Of a stretch of DNA of 64,000 nt, positions 8,624 to 15,677 are shown piece by piece. Both the position numbers and the translations under genes were made by a program. The stretch's first letter is position 1, and each line of letters begins with the position of its first letter. The DNA is from Streptomyces rhizosphaerihabitans (GTDB lineage: Bacteria > Actinomycetota > Actinomycetes > Streptomycetales > Streptomycetaceae), in NCBI RefSeq assembly GCF_025399795.1, contig NZ_JAODTZ010000001.1:62001-126000 (forward strand), written 5' to 3'. The notes below the pieces were generated by a model, which searched no databases, was not told the DNA's origin, and saw nothing but the letters and a program-made list of their open reading frames with translations.

Positions 8624-9490
8624 TCAGCTGGTGAGCACGCCGTCCAGGAACGGCTCGATCGCGGCGCGCCACGCCTCGGGCTGGTCGTAGTGCACGAGAT
8701 GGCCGGCGTCGGCGACCTCCGCGTACTGGCCGCGCGGCAGGACCCGGACCATCTCCTGGGACTCCGCCCGGCCGAGCTCGCCGTCGAGTCCCCGTACGAC
8801 CAGGGCGGGGCACCGGACCTGGGCGAGCTCCTCCCAGTGGGCGTCGTACACCCATGTCTGGCGGGACTTGAGCATCTGTTCCGGTTCGAAGACCGGGCGC
8901 CAGCCGTCGGAGGACTCGTGCATCACCTCGGCGTAGAACTCGCCGCGGGAGGGATTGCGGCGCTCCACCCAGGGGTCGTCCTCGCCGAACCACTTCCGTA
9001 CGTCGGCGAGCGTGGCGAAGGGGACGGGCCAGGCCTTGAACCAGTCCTCCCACTCGCGCTGCGAGGCGGCACCCAGTGCCGAGGCCCGCATGTCACAGAT
9101 GATCAGGGCGCGGACGAGATCGGGGCGTTTGGCGGCGAGCTGCCAGCCGGTCAGCGCGCCCATCGCGTGGCCGATGAGGACGGCCGGTCCGAGACCGAGC
9201 TGGTCGAGGGCGGCTTCGGCGTCCTCGACGTAGGCCTCACGGGTGTACTCGGCCTCCGGGGCCTTGTCGCTCTGGCCGTGTCCTCGCTGGTCGAGGGCGA
9301 TGGCGCGGTGCCGCTCGGAGAGCCAGCGGGCGGTGGACGCCCAGTGCGAGGCGCGGCCCATCAGGCCGTGCAGTAACAGCACGCCGGGCGCCTCGGAGGC
9401 CCTCGGCAGGTCGCTCTTGGGGGGATCGGCGAACTCCCAGGCGGCTAGGCGTACACCGCCCGCTCCCGTCACGTCGATGCGCCGCACCAT
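8624..9490 (-). CDS. Alpha/beta-hydrolase-fold protein lacking the nucleophile serine
   Basis: The 288-aa protein has the alpha/beta hydrolase fold: an oxyanion-side HGLMGRASHW, DQRGHGQSDK, then the nucleophile elbow. The elbow reads GHAMGALTG (codon GCG at 9164-9166) where the family normally has GHSMGG. The remaining triad partners are recognisable: Asp in VVRGLDGELG and His in DAGHLVHYDQP. With Ala at the nucleophile it should not act as a normal serine esterase; it may bind ligand, act by another route or have lost activity. The ATG at 9490 has AGGGGGG about 11 nt upstream. An alternative GTG 12 nt upstream would put a TTA codon into the gene. Confidence 0.75.
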   Translation of the reverse strand: MVRRIDVTGAGGVRLAAWEFADPPKSDLPRASEAPGVLLLHGLMGRASHWASTARWLSERHRAIALDQRGHGQSDKAPEAEYTREAYVEDAEAALDQLGLGPAVLIGHAMGALTGWQLAAKRPDLVRALIICDMRASALGAASQREWEDWFKAWPVPFATLADVRKWFGEDDPWVERRNPSRGEFYAEVMHESSDGWRPVFEPEQMLKSRQTWVYDAHWEELAQVRCPALVVRGLDGELGRAESQEMVRVLPRGQYAEVADAGHLVHYDQPEAWRAAIEPFLDGVLTS

Positions 9491-9811
9491 CGGTAATGGC
9501 ACCCCCCTAGCTCGCTCGGACCGGCTCGCTCCCGCTCTTCCCAGCCGGTCCACTCGTACCGCTTCCTGCTGCTGCTCCTGCTGTGCTGCCCGGTGTCCCT
9601 ATGTGTACTCCCGCCACATCGCCACGTTATCGAATGGGGTTTCGAAGCTGGCCTTTCCGGCCGCAACACCCCTCGTTCGAGTGACCGCCCGCAAGGATTG
9701 ACCGCCGTCGCCGCGGGGAGATCTTCTGCGGGAGGCGGACCGCTCGGGGAAAACGGTCCGAAGGGAATGACCCTGAGAGCTCGGGGCTCCGGGTCAGCAC
9801 AGGGGAGGACA

Positions 9812-9839
9812 GGCCCCGGCGCCAGATGGCGCCGGGGCC
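9812..9839. terminator. Perfect 12-bp hairpin in intergenic DNA
   Basis: GGCCCCGGCGCC, loop AGAT, then the exact complement. No annotated gene ends nearby, so the RNA it would terminate is not accounted for by the protein genes. Confidence 0.55.
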
Positions 9840-10165
9840 CTCTCCACATCTGCGGCACATCCTTACGCCCCCTCCCCGACCGCGCACCATCGCTCTCGGA
9901 CACGGTCAAGAGCCCTCAGGTCATATGCCTCACGCGACAGCCTCGCACGCAAACGGTCCGGGCGCTGCGATTCCGCACACTGAATCTTCGTATCGACCAG
10001 GTCGCGAAAGCATCACAACTGCCTCTGCTGTCACAGCAGTTGACACGCCTGGGGTGCGGCGGACCGGGTGCGCCCCACGGTGTCCGGCGAGCGCCCGGAC
10101 GCCGACGTGGAGGTCAGCGACCGCTGACCCCTCGGCCGGCGCCCGGGAGCTGCCCCTCGCGGGCA

Positions 10166-10316
10166 CCGGAAGCACGGACGGAGAAAAAGCCGCGATCCGG
10201 AAGCACGGCTACCGGACGTGCACCTTCCGGAAGTGCGGCTACCGGCGCTACGGCCAACGGAAGCACAACTACCGGAAGCTCGGCCACCGGAAGCGCCGTT
10301 ACCGGACGCGCGCCCC
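10166..10316. repeat. 30-bp degenerate tandem array
   Basis: Copies of CCGGAAGCACGGCTACCGGA and relatives start at 10197, 10227, 10257 and 10287 in exact 30-nt register, with a diverged copy at 10166 (31 nt earlier). The array lies just beyond the 3' end of the iron-repressor gene. The period is a multiple of 3, so any frame gives 10-residue repeats, but no RBS or codon-bias signal supports translation. Confidence 0.75.
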
Positions 10317-10329
10317 CGGAGACGGGGTC

Positions 10330-10350
10330 ACCGGTGGCACGGCCACCGGT
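10330..10350 (-). terminator. Terminator hairpin of the iron-repressor gene
   Basis: ACCGGTGGC, loop ACG, then GCCACCGGT is a perfect 9-bp stem 16 nt downstream of the dmdR1 stop at 10367. Confidence 0.6.
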
Positions 10351-10366
10351 ACGCCCGCCGACGGGG

Positions 10367-11059
10367 TCAGCGCTTGGCGACGAACACATGGGAGGCAACG
10401 TCCGCCTCCAGCTCCGCGGCCTCGCCGCCGCTGCCCACGAGGACCCCGCCGGCCGACTCGGTCACGCTGACCACGGAGCCGGGCTGCACGCCCGCCCGCC
10501 GCAGCGTGTACATCAGCTGCGCGTCCGTCTGGATCGGCTCACCGATCCGCCGTACGACCACGGTCTTGCCGTCCAGACCCGGGTCCAGCTCGGCCAGCGA
10601 CACCATGCCCTCGTCCAGGAACGGGTCCGCGCCGTCCTTCTCGCCCAGCTCCTCCAGGCCCGGGATCGGGTTTCCGTACGGCGACTCGGTCGGGTGGCGC
10701 AGCAGCTCCAGCACGCGCCGCTCCACCGCCTCGCTCATCACGTGCTCCCAGCGGCAGGCCTCCGCGTGCACCTGCTCCCACTCCAGGCCGATCACGTCGA
10801 CGAGCAGACACTCTGCGAGGCGGTGCTTGCGCATGACGCGCGTGGCCAGCCGCCGGCCCTCGTCGGTGAGCTCCAGATGCCGGTCGCTTGCCACCGCCAC
10901 CAGACCGTCGCGCTCCATCCTCGCCACCGTCTGACTCACCGTCGGGCCGCTCTGGTCGAGCCGCTCCGCGATCCGGGCGCGCATGGGGACAACGCCTTCC
11001 TCCTCCAGCTCGAGGATGGTGCGGAGATACATCTCCGTGGTGTCGATCAGTCCGGACAT
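10367..11059 (-). CDS. dmdR1: DtxR/IdeR-family iron-dependent repressor
   Basis: This 230-aa protein has the DtxR family layout. The N-terminal winged helix (DTTEMYLRTILELEEEGVVP, QSGPTVSQTVARMERDGLV) is followed by the dimerisation and metal-binding domain (RKHRLAECLLVDVIGLEW, CRWEHVMSEAVERRVLELL), which keeps the Cys, Glu and His ligands, and a C-terminal SH3-like domain (VVRRIGEPIQTDAQLMYTLRRAGV). With Fe2+ bound it should repress siderophore and iron-uptake genes. In S. coelicolor the orthologue is known as DmdR1 (also DesR). The ATG at 11059 follows GAGGGGC. It is divergent from the SIS-domain gene. Confidence 0.9.
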   Translation of the reverse strand: MSGLIDTTEMYLRTILELEEEGVVPMRARIAERLDQSGPTVSQTVARMERDGLVAVASDRHLELTDEGRRLATRVMRKHRLAECLLVDVIGLEWEQVHAEACRWEHVMSEAVERRVLELLRHPTESPYGNPIPGLEELGEKDGADPFLDEGMVSLAELDPGLDGKTVVVRRIGEPIQTDAQLMYTLRRAGVQPGSVVSVTESAGGVLVGSGGEAAELEADVASHVFVAKR

Positions 11060-11122
11060 TCGTGCCCCTCGATTAGCTCTGCCGGAGACTCGATGGCCCA
11101 CCGGCGTGTGCGCTGGCCCTGA
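10388..11122 (+). other. Long antisense ORF opposite the iron-repressor gene (adm-like)
   Basis: The plus strand stays open through the whole of dmdR1: a frame open from about 9593 to 11122 contains an ATG at 10388 that would give a roughly 244-aa His/Arg/Leu-rich product. In S. coelicolor an antiparallel gene overlapping dmdR1 has been reported (adm). Against it being coding here, the composition is what a mirror frame of a GC-biased gene gives. It is kept only as a documented possibility. Confidence 0.25.
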
Positions 11123-11269
11123 ACTCAATTCTGACGCATAGCACTGACAACCGTGCCTCGCCGTTGAAACCGCTTGGTGTCGATTGCCCTGGAATCCGTG
11201 CGGGAAGGGGACCCCGTCCTCAGGCACGCCCCCCGGCCGCCGCGCTCGGCGGAACCCCCGAAGGCCGTA

Positions 11270-11299
11270 TTGACAGGGAAGTGGTCCAGACCGCAACGT
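11270..11299 (+). promoter_or_regulatory. Promoter with DasR-like operator (dre) upstream of the SIS-domain gene
   Basis: A consensus -35 TTGACA lies at 11270-11275 and a -10 candidate CAACGT at 11294-11299. Between them, 11280-11295 reads AGTGGTCCAGACCGCA, matching 13 of 16 positions of the dre consensus ACTGGTCTAGACCAGT when C/G choices are allowed. DasR is the GlcNAc-responsive GntR regulator of Streptomyces. An operator between -35 and -10 implies repression. The distance to the gene start (11421) leaves a 5' UTR of about 115 nt. Confidence 0.6.
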
Positions 11300-11420
11300 G
11301 ATCCGCGACACGACGGAGTACGGCCGCACCGGGGCGACCGGTTCAGCCGCCCACCCGCCCTGGGCCGACCCGACGCCGACGAGACGTCCAAGCCGACGAG
11401 ACTTCTAAGGGGCTTCGCCG

Positions 11421-12176
11421 ATGAGCGACAGCAAGCTGGCCGGGCAGTTCTTCGACGCCGCGATCGGCCTGCTGCGGCGGGTACGGGACGAGGACGCCGG
11501 GGAGATCGAGGCGGCCGGGACCCTGATCGCCGACACCGTCGTCGACGGCGGCCGGCTCTTCGCCTTCGGCGCCGGGCACTCCTCGCTCGCCGCGCAGGAC
11601 ATCGTCTACCGCGCGGGCGGCCTCGCCCTGATGAACCTGCTCGCCGTGCCGGGAGTGGTGGGCGTCGATGTCATGCCCGCGACGCTGGGCTCCGCCCTGG
11701 AGCGGGTCGACGGTCTGGCGAGCGCGGTCCTCGACTCCAGTCCGCTGCGTTCCGGTGATCTGCTGGTGATCATCTCGCTCTCCGGCCGCAACGCGCTCCC
11801 GGTGGAGATGGCCATGAACGCCCGCGCCCTGGGGATCAAGGTCATCGGCGTCACCTCCGTCGCCTATGCCACCGAGACGACGTCCCGGCATGTGTCGGGC
11901 ACCTACCTCAAGGACCACTGCGACCTCGTCCTCGACTCGCGGATCCCGGTCGGCGACGCGGAGCTCGCCGTGGACTCCATCGAGGCGCCCTTCGCCCCCG
12001 CCTCGACCGTCGTCACCTCGGCCCTGCTGCAGGCCGTGATGGCCACCGCCGCCGGCGCCCTCGCGGACCGCGGCATCGAACCGCCCCTGCTCCGCTCGGG
12101 CAATGTCGACGGCGGCCACGAGTGGAACGGACGGGTCATGACGGAGTACGGGGACCGGATCTTCTACCGGCGCTGA
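11421..12176 (+). CDS. SIS-domain sugar-phosphate enzyme (phosphoheptose isomerase-like)
   Basis: The 251-aa protein has one SIS (sugar isomerase) domain: VDGGRLFAFGAGHSSLAAQ near residues 42-60, then SGDLLVIISLSGRNALPVEM with the Ser-rich phosphosugar loop. The C-terminal part has RSGNVDGGHEWN. The DasR-like operator upstream links it to amino-sugar metabolism. It appears to be the orthologue of S. coelicolor SCO4393, which I recall being described as an amino-sugar-6-phosphate enzyme (NagS) connected with GlcNAc sensitivity; that identification is from memory. It is divergent from dmdR1 by 361 nt. The stop codon region is the first unit of a 22-bp tandem repeat. Confidence 0.8.
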   Translation: MSDSKLAGQFFDAAIGLLRRVRDEDAGEIEAAGTLIADTVVDGGRLFAFGAGHSSLAAQDIVYRAGGLALMNLLAVPGVVGVDVMPATLGSALERVDGLASAVLDSSPLRSGDLLVIISLSGRNALPVEMAMNARALGIKVIGVTSVAYATETTSRHVSGTYLKDHCDLVLDSRIPVGDAELAVDSIEAPFAPASTVVTSALLQAVMATAAGALADRGIEPPLLRSGNVDGGHEWNGRVMTEYGDRIFYRR

Positions 12177-12262
12177 CCGGACGCTCCACCGGCGCCGACC
12201 GGACGCTTCACCGCGCTGACGAATGCCTTCACCGGCGCTGACCGGATGTCCTACCGCGCCCA
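12167..12262. repeat. 22-bp tandem array starting in the last codons of the SIS-domain gene
   Basis: Units CCGGCGCTGACCGGACGCTCCA start at 12167, 12189, 12211 (21 nt) and 12232, and a partial unit follows at 12254. The first unit carries the final Arg codons and the TGA stop of the SIS-domain gene, so the gene's 3' end appears to have been duplicated repeatedly into the convergent intergenic space. Confidence 0.75.
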
Positions 12263-12352
12263 GAGGCACGCAGCGCCCCGGGGACGGAGCACTGACGGAC
12301 ACACGGACCCGAGCGGCTCCGCAGGCGTCCTCGGGCCGGTTCCAAAAGTGCC

Positions 12353-13735
12353 TCAGGCCTTCCCCGCCAGCTCCTCCAGGTCCAGGGCCATCGCGATCCG
12401 TACGGCCACGTCCTCCGCGTACATCGCGTCCGCGCGCTCGAACCGGTTGCGGCCGGCGCTCCGCAGGAACGTCACGACTCCCAGCGTCCGCCCGCGGCTG
12501 CGCAGCACCGCGCACAGGGCGTGCACGGAGTCCCTCGGCCACTGCCGGGCGAGCGCCCACTCGCGCGCCTGCTCGGCGGCGGCGGCAGCCGCGTCGGCCC
12601 GTACCGACCCGGCGCGCTCCACGCACTGGAGCGCGGGGTGCCCCTCCCCGTAACGCAGGGGCAGTCCGGCCTTCCCGGTGATGAGGCTCGGTCCGGGCGA
12701 CCCGGCGGGCGTGGCAACGGTCCGGACGAGCCGCACGGGTCCCTCCCCGTCCGCGAGCCGGCCCCCGGCCACCCGGTCGACCAGAGCGTGGTCGGCGAAG
12801 CCCGCGAGGGCGAAGTCGAGGTGGACGGCGGCGGCCTCGCCCGGATCCTCGCACTCGGCCGCGGCCCGCGCGGCGCGATGCAGCTGGTTGGCGCGGAAGC
12901 GCAGCAGCGCCGCCTCCTGCTCGGTCTGCTTGGCCTCGGTCACGTCCTGGAAGAGCCAGCCGACGCCGAGCGGTACGGGTTCCTCGGCGAGCGGCGAGGC
13001 GAGCCGCAGGAAGCCGCTGAGCCAGCAGCGCCGCTTCTCGCCCTCCGCCGTGCGCACGCTCACCCACATCTCCGCGGGTGCCGGCGGAGCGCCTTCGGAC
13101 AGGACGTGGGTGAGGGCGCTCTCCAGTTCCTCGACGCCCTGGGAGAGCAGTTCGCCCAGGGGCCGGCCGAGAACGGAGGTGCGACCGGTCCCGAGGGCCT
13201 GTGCGGCGTGCGCGTTGACCACGGCGGGCCGCAGGTCCGCGTCGACCAGGACCACGCCCCAGCTGGCGTCCTCGAAGAGCGCCTCGCTCAGGGCGATGGA
13301 CCGTTCCAGGTCGATCTGTGTGTGCACCTCGCTGAAGGCGCAGTACACCCCGGCGGGCTTGCCGTCGGGGCCGCGGACTGCGGCGGACTGGGTGCGGACG
13401 AGCACCCGGCCGCCGTCCTTGGTGAGGAGCGCGAACTCGTGCACCTGGCGGCCGGGGGCCTCCATGGCGGACATCAGCCGGGCCTCGACCTCCTCGGCGT
13501 CCGCGGTCCGCACGGCCCAGCCGGCGAATCCGCGCCGCCCCACGGCCTCGGCCGCCGTCCACCCGAGAATGCGCTCGGCCTCGCGGTTCCAGTGCGTGAG
13601 GACGCCGTCGGCGTCGAAGGCGCACAGAGCCGCGTCCATGCCGTCCAGGAGCGCGGCAAGCAGATCCGAGCCGTCCCGCTCGGGCTCGTCCGGCCCCAGC
13701 TCGTCGGTGGTCCCACTACGCCGGGAAGCACTCAC
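12353..13735 (-). CDS. PAS/PAS/GAF signalling protein without output domain
   Basis: The 460-aa protein starts with a PAS domain (ALLDGMDAALCAFDADGVLTHW, then ERILGWTAAEAVG), followed by a second PAS with PAC tail (SEALFEDASWGVVLVDADLRP, GWLFQDVTEAKQTE). The C-terminal GAF-like domain (about residues 290-455) ends with LGVVTFLRSAGRNRFERADAMYAEDVA. No kinase, phosphatase or DNA-binding domain was found, so it probably senses a small molecule or redox state and acts through a partner; related Streptomyces proteins have a PP2C/RsbU phosphatase at this position. The GTG at 13735 sits behind AGGGGG with good spacing and is preferred over an in-frame start at 13786. A convergent 22-bp array separates it from the SIS-domain gene. 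Confidence 0.7.
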   Translation of the reverse strand: MSASRRSGTTDELGPDEPERDGSDLLAALLDGMDAALCAFDADGVLTHWNREAERILGWTAAEAVGRRGFAGWAVRTADAEEVEARLMSAMEAPGRQVHEFALLTKDGGRVLVRTQSAAVRGPDGKPAGVYCAFSEVHTQIDLERSIALSEALFEDASWGVVLVDADLRPAVVNAHAAQALGTGRTSVLGRPLGELLSQGVEELESALTHVLSEGAPPAPAEMWVSVRTAEGEKRRCWLSGFLRLASPLAEEPVPLGVGWLFQDVTEAKQTEQEAALLRFRANQLHRAARAAAECEDPGEAAAVHLDFALAGFADHALVDRVAGGRLADGEGPVRLVRTVATPAGSPGPSLITGKAGLPLRYGEGHPALQCVERAGSVRADAAAAAAEQAREWALARQWPRDSVHALCAVLRSRGRTLGVVTFLRSAGRNRFERADAMYAEDVAVRIAMALDLEELAGKA

Positions 13736-13916
13736 CTGGACCCCCTGCAGGCTGTGTCCGCGTATACGACGCGACAGTTCACTCACTCGTCACCATTCAA
13801 CTCGAACGTGACCCAGCCCACACCTCGTTCCCCGAAGATGGGAGGAAATCGCTGTACGACGGAATCGCGCCCCGCCCGCCCCAGGAGCCTCCGTCCGGAA
13901 CTTCTCCATAAATCAC

Positions 13917-13945
13917 TTGAGGCTCCTCGGATGTCTTCCTAGAGT
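13917..13945 (+). promoter_or_regulatory. Strong housekeeping promoter before a 12-codon ORF
   Basis: TTGAGG (13917-13922), a 17-nt spacer and TAGAGT (13940-13945) match the HrdB/sigma-70 consensus. Transcription should start near 13952 and run into AGGAGAGGAGGTGG and the small ORF at 13979. No annotated protein gene follows closely. Confidence 0.6.
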
Positions 13946-13978
13946 GCTGCCCACGTAGGAGAGGAGGTGGTTCGGCTC

Positions 13979-14017
13979 ATGACGGAAACCCGGACATACG
14001 AGGTGACTGCGGGCTAG
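13979..14017 (+). CDS. 12-codon ORF with very strong Shine-Dalgarno (possible leader peptide)
   Basis: The ORF MTETRTYEVTAG runs from ATG at 13979 to TAG at 14015-14017, preceded by AGGAGAGGAGGTGG 9-11 nt upstream and by a consensus promoter. The stop codon lies inside a possible hairpin (CGGGC-TAGCG-GCCCG). A long GC-rich leader and a 17-bp array follow before the next gene. It may be a leader peptide or a mini-gene marking a regulatory RNA. I have a vague memory of similar sequence in other Streptomyces but cannot confirm conservation. Confidence 0.35.
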   Translation: MTETRTYEVTAG

Positions 14018-14178
14018 CGGCCCGTTGTCGGACTCGGTTCGGCGCCGGACCAGCATGTGTGATGTGCATGCAGCCGGCCCAATCCAACGCAGTCACCCGA
14101 CCCGCGAGCTCGCCGGTGCGTCCGGCCGGCCCCATCGCCGCCAGGCGGAGGGACCCGAGCTCGCGGGTCGTCTGCGTT

Positions 14179-14355
14179 CGGCCCGGGTGAGCGTCCGGCC
14201 CGGATGAAGAGAGTGTTCGACCGGGACACGAACTCGACCCGGATGAGCGTTCGACCGAGAAGGAAGCTCGGCCCCGGCGAGCATTGGGCCGGGGCACGGA
14301 CTCGGCCCGGGCGGCACTTCGGCCGAGGCGAGGGTTCAGCCGGGTCGAGCGACTT
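14179..14355. repeat. 17-bp tandem array, ten units
   Basis: Degenerate units of consensus CGGCCCGGRYGARCRTT begin at 14179, 14196 (22 nt), then every 17 nt at 14218, 14235, 14252, 14269, 14286, 14303 and 14320, with a last 19-nt unit at 14337. Because 17 is not a multiple of 3, it cannot encode a regular peptide repeat. It lies between the 12-codon ORF and the Cys-type leader peptide. Confidence 0.85.
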
Positions 14356-14408
14356 CCGGAGTGATCCAGGCCACAGGCGGATCACGGGGGCGGCAGTACG
14401 CTGTGCCC

Positions 14409-14486
14409 ATGCTTCCGATGCTCGTTCGACGCCGCCACGTGGACTACGTGCGCGTCACGAGCATGGGCTGTCGGCGCTCCGCCTGA
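14409..14486 (+). CDS. Putative Cys-type leader peptide upstream of the oxygenase gene
   Basis: This 25-codon ORF encodes a peptide containing RRRHVDYVRVTSMGCRR. That matches the R-H-V-D-x-x-R-V-x-S-x-x-C-R pattern of small 'putative leader peptides' annotated in Streptomyces, several of which precede sulfur- or cysteine-related genes and are thought to sense cysteine supply. TACGCT at 14397-14402 ends 6 nt before the ATG and there is no close RBS, so the mRNA may be leaderless. The next gene (14589) begins 102 nt after the stop, with room for an attenuator-like structure. The link to oxygenase expression is inferred from position only. Confidence 0.6.
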   Translation: MLPMLVRRRHVDYVRVTSMGCRRSA

Positions 14487-14588
14487 CCCAGCCCCCTTCG
14501 CACCGCTCCTCCCTTCACCCGGCACCCGTGGTCCCCGCCCCACCCCTGGCGGCCGCCCGGGCACCCGTAGACCCCGCGGACGCATCTC

Positions 14589-15644
14589 ATGACGACGAAC
14601 ACGTCTTTCACGCCTGCCCCGAACGGGCGGCACATCCCCTCGTACCAGCAGCTCCCGATCATCGATCTCTCCGCGGCCGACCGCGGCCCGCAGGCACGGG
14701 CGCTGCTGCACGCGCAGTTGCACAGCGCCGCCCACGACGTGGGGTTCTTCCAGCTCATCGGGCACGGGGTGAGCGAGGCCGAGACCGGCGCGCTGCTGCG
14801 GGCCATGCACCGGTTCTTCGCGCTCCCCGAGGCCGACCGGCTGGCCATCGACAACATCGGCTCGCCGCACTTCCGCGGGTACACACGGACGGGCGACGAG
14901 CGGACCGGCGGCAGCCGGGACTGGCGGGACCAGCTCGACATAGGGGCCGAGCGGCCCGCGCGGACACCCGGGCCCGGTGAGCCCGCGTACTGGTGGCTGG
15001 AGGGGCCGAACCAGTGGCCGGCCGCACTGCCGGAGCTGCGCACGGCGACGCTGGCCTGGATCGAACGGCTGAGCGCGGTGGCAGCGCGGCTGCTGCGTGA
15101 ACTGCTGACCGCCATCGGGGCGCCCGCCGGCTTCTACGACCCGGTCTTCGGCGAGCGGGCGCATCCGCATCTGAAGCTGGTGCGGTATCCGGGGAGCGCG
15201 GGCGACGGCGCCGACCAGGGCGTCGGCGCGCACAAGGACTACGGGTTCCTGACGCTGCTGCTCCAGGATCAGGTCGGCGGCCTTCAGGTACAACGCGAGG
15301 ACGGCCGCTTCCACGACGTACCGCCGCTGCCGGGCGCCTTCGTGGTGAACCTGGGAGAGCTCCTGGAGGTCGCGACCAACGGGTATCTCGTGGCGACCAA
15401 CCACCGGGTGGTGAGCCCGGCCGGGGCCACCGAGCGGTTCTCGGTGCCGTTCTTCTACAACCCGCGCCTGGACGCCCGGATCGAGCCGCTGCCCTTCCCG
15501 CACGCCTCGGCCGCGCCCGGCGTCACCGACGATCCCTCGAACCCGCTCTTCGCCGAGTACGGTTTCAACGAACTGAAGGGCAAGCTGCGGGCGCACCCGC
15601 TCGTCGCCGCCCGCCACCACACGGAGCTGCTCACTCCCGCGTGA
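14589..15644 (+). CDS. Isopenicillin-N-synthase-like 2-oxoglutarate/Fe(II) oxygenase
   Basis: The 351-aa protein combines the DIOX_N domain (SYQQLPIIDLSAADRG, LHSAAHDVGFFQLIGHGVSE) with a 2OG-Fe(II) oxygenase domain. The metal-binding triad is visible as HKD in GVGAHKDYGFLTLL and His in LVATNHRVVSP, and the co-substrate Arg lies in TERFSVPFFYNP. Members hydroxylate or oxidise small molecules, and this stand-alone gene has no biosynthetic cluster around it. The leader peptide upstream suggests control by cysteine or sulfur status. It ends 33 nt from the convergent citrate synthase stop. Confidence 0.85.
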   Translation: MTTNTSFTPAPNGRHIPSYQQLPIIDLSAADRGPQARALLHAQLHSAAHDVGFFQLIGHGVSEAETGALLRAMHRFFALPEADRLAIDNIGSPHFRGYTRTGDERTGGSRDWRDQLDIGAERPARTPGPGEPAYWWLEGPNQWPAALPELRTATLAWIERLSAVAARLLRELLTAIGAPAGFYDPVFGERAHPHLKLVRYPGSAGDGADQGVGAHKDYGFLTLLLQDQVGGLQVQREDGRFHDVPPLPGAFVVNLGELLEVATNGYLVATNHRVVSPAGATERFSVPFFYNPRLDARIEPLPFPHASAAPGVTDDPSNPLFAEYGFNELKGKLRAHPLVAARHHTELLTPA

Positions 15645-15677
15645 TGACCGGCGGCGGACGCGGGTCGGTGCGCGGGA

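Larger units (their letters stand above)
9491..10366. other. Long intergenic region (about 880 nt) upstream of the hydrolase and downstream of the iron repressor
   Basis: No convincing protein gene was seen. It contains a small GGACCG/CGGTCC hairpin near 9737-9759, a strong hairpin at 9812-9839, a 30-bp tandem array at 10166-10316 and the dmdR1 terminator at 10330-10350. The spacing of hairpins around 9730-9840 would fit a short untranslated RNA, but no matching promoter was identified. Confidence 0.4.

Noticed and set aside
9655-9840. A tRNA or known riboswitch in the long intergenic region
   Set aside because: GGGGTTTCGAAGC looks faintly like a T-loop, but no acceptor or anticodon arm fits, and no conserved riboswitch core was found.
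9593-11122. 509-aa plus-strand ORF across the dmdR1 locus as an ordinary gene
   Set aside because: The sequence is a mirror frame of dmdR1 plus repeat-encoded sequence, with no SD or family match. It is kept only as the adm-like antisense possibility.
10166-14355. CRISPR array in the regularly spaced repeats
   Set aside because: Units are contiguous and degenerate with no unique spacers and no cas genes nearby.
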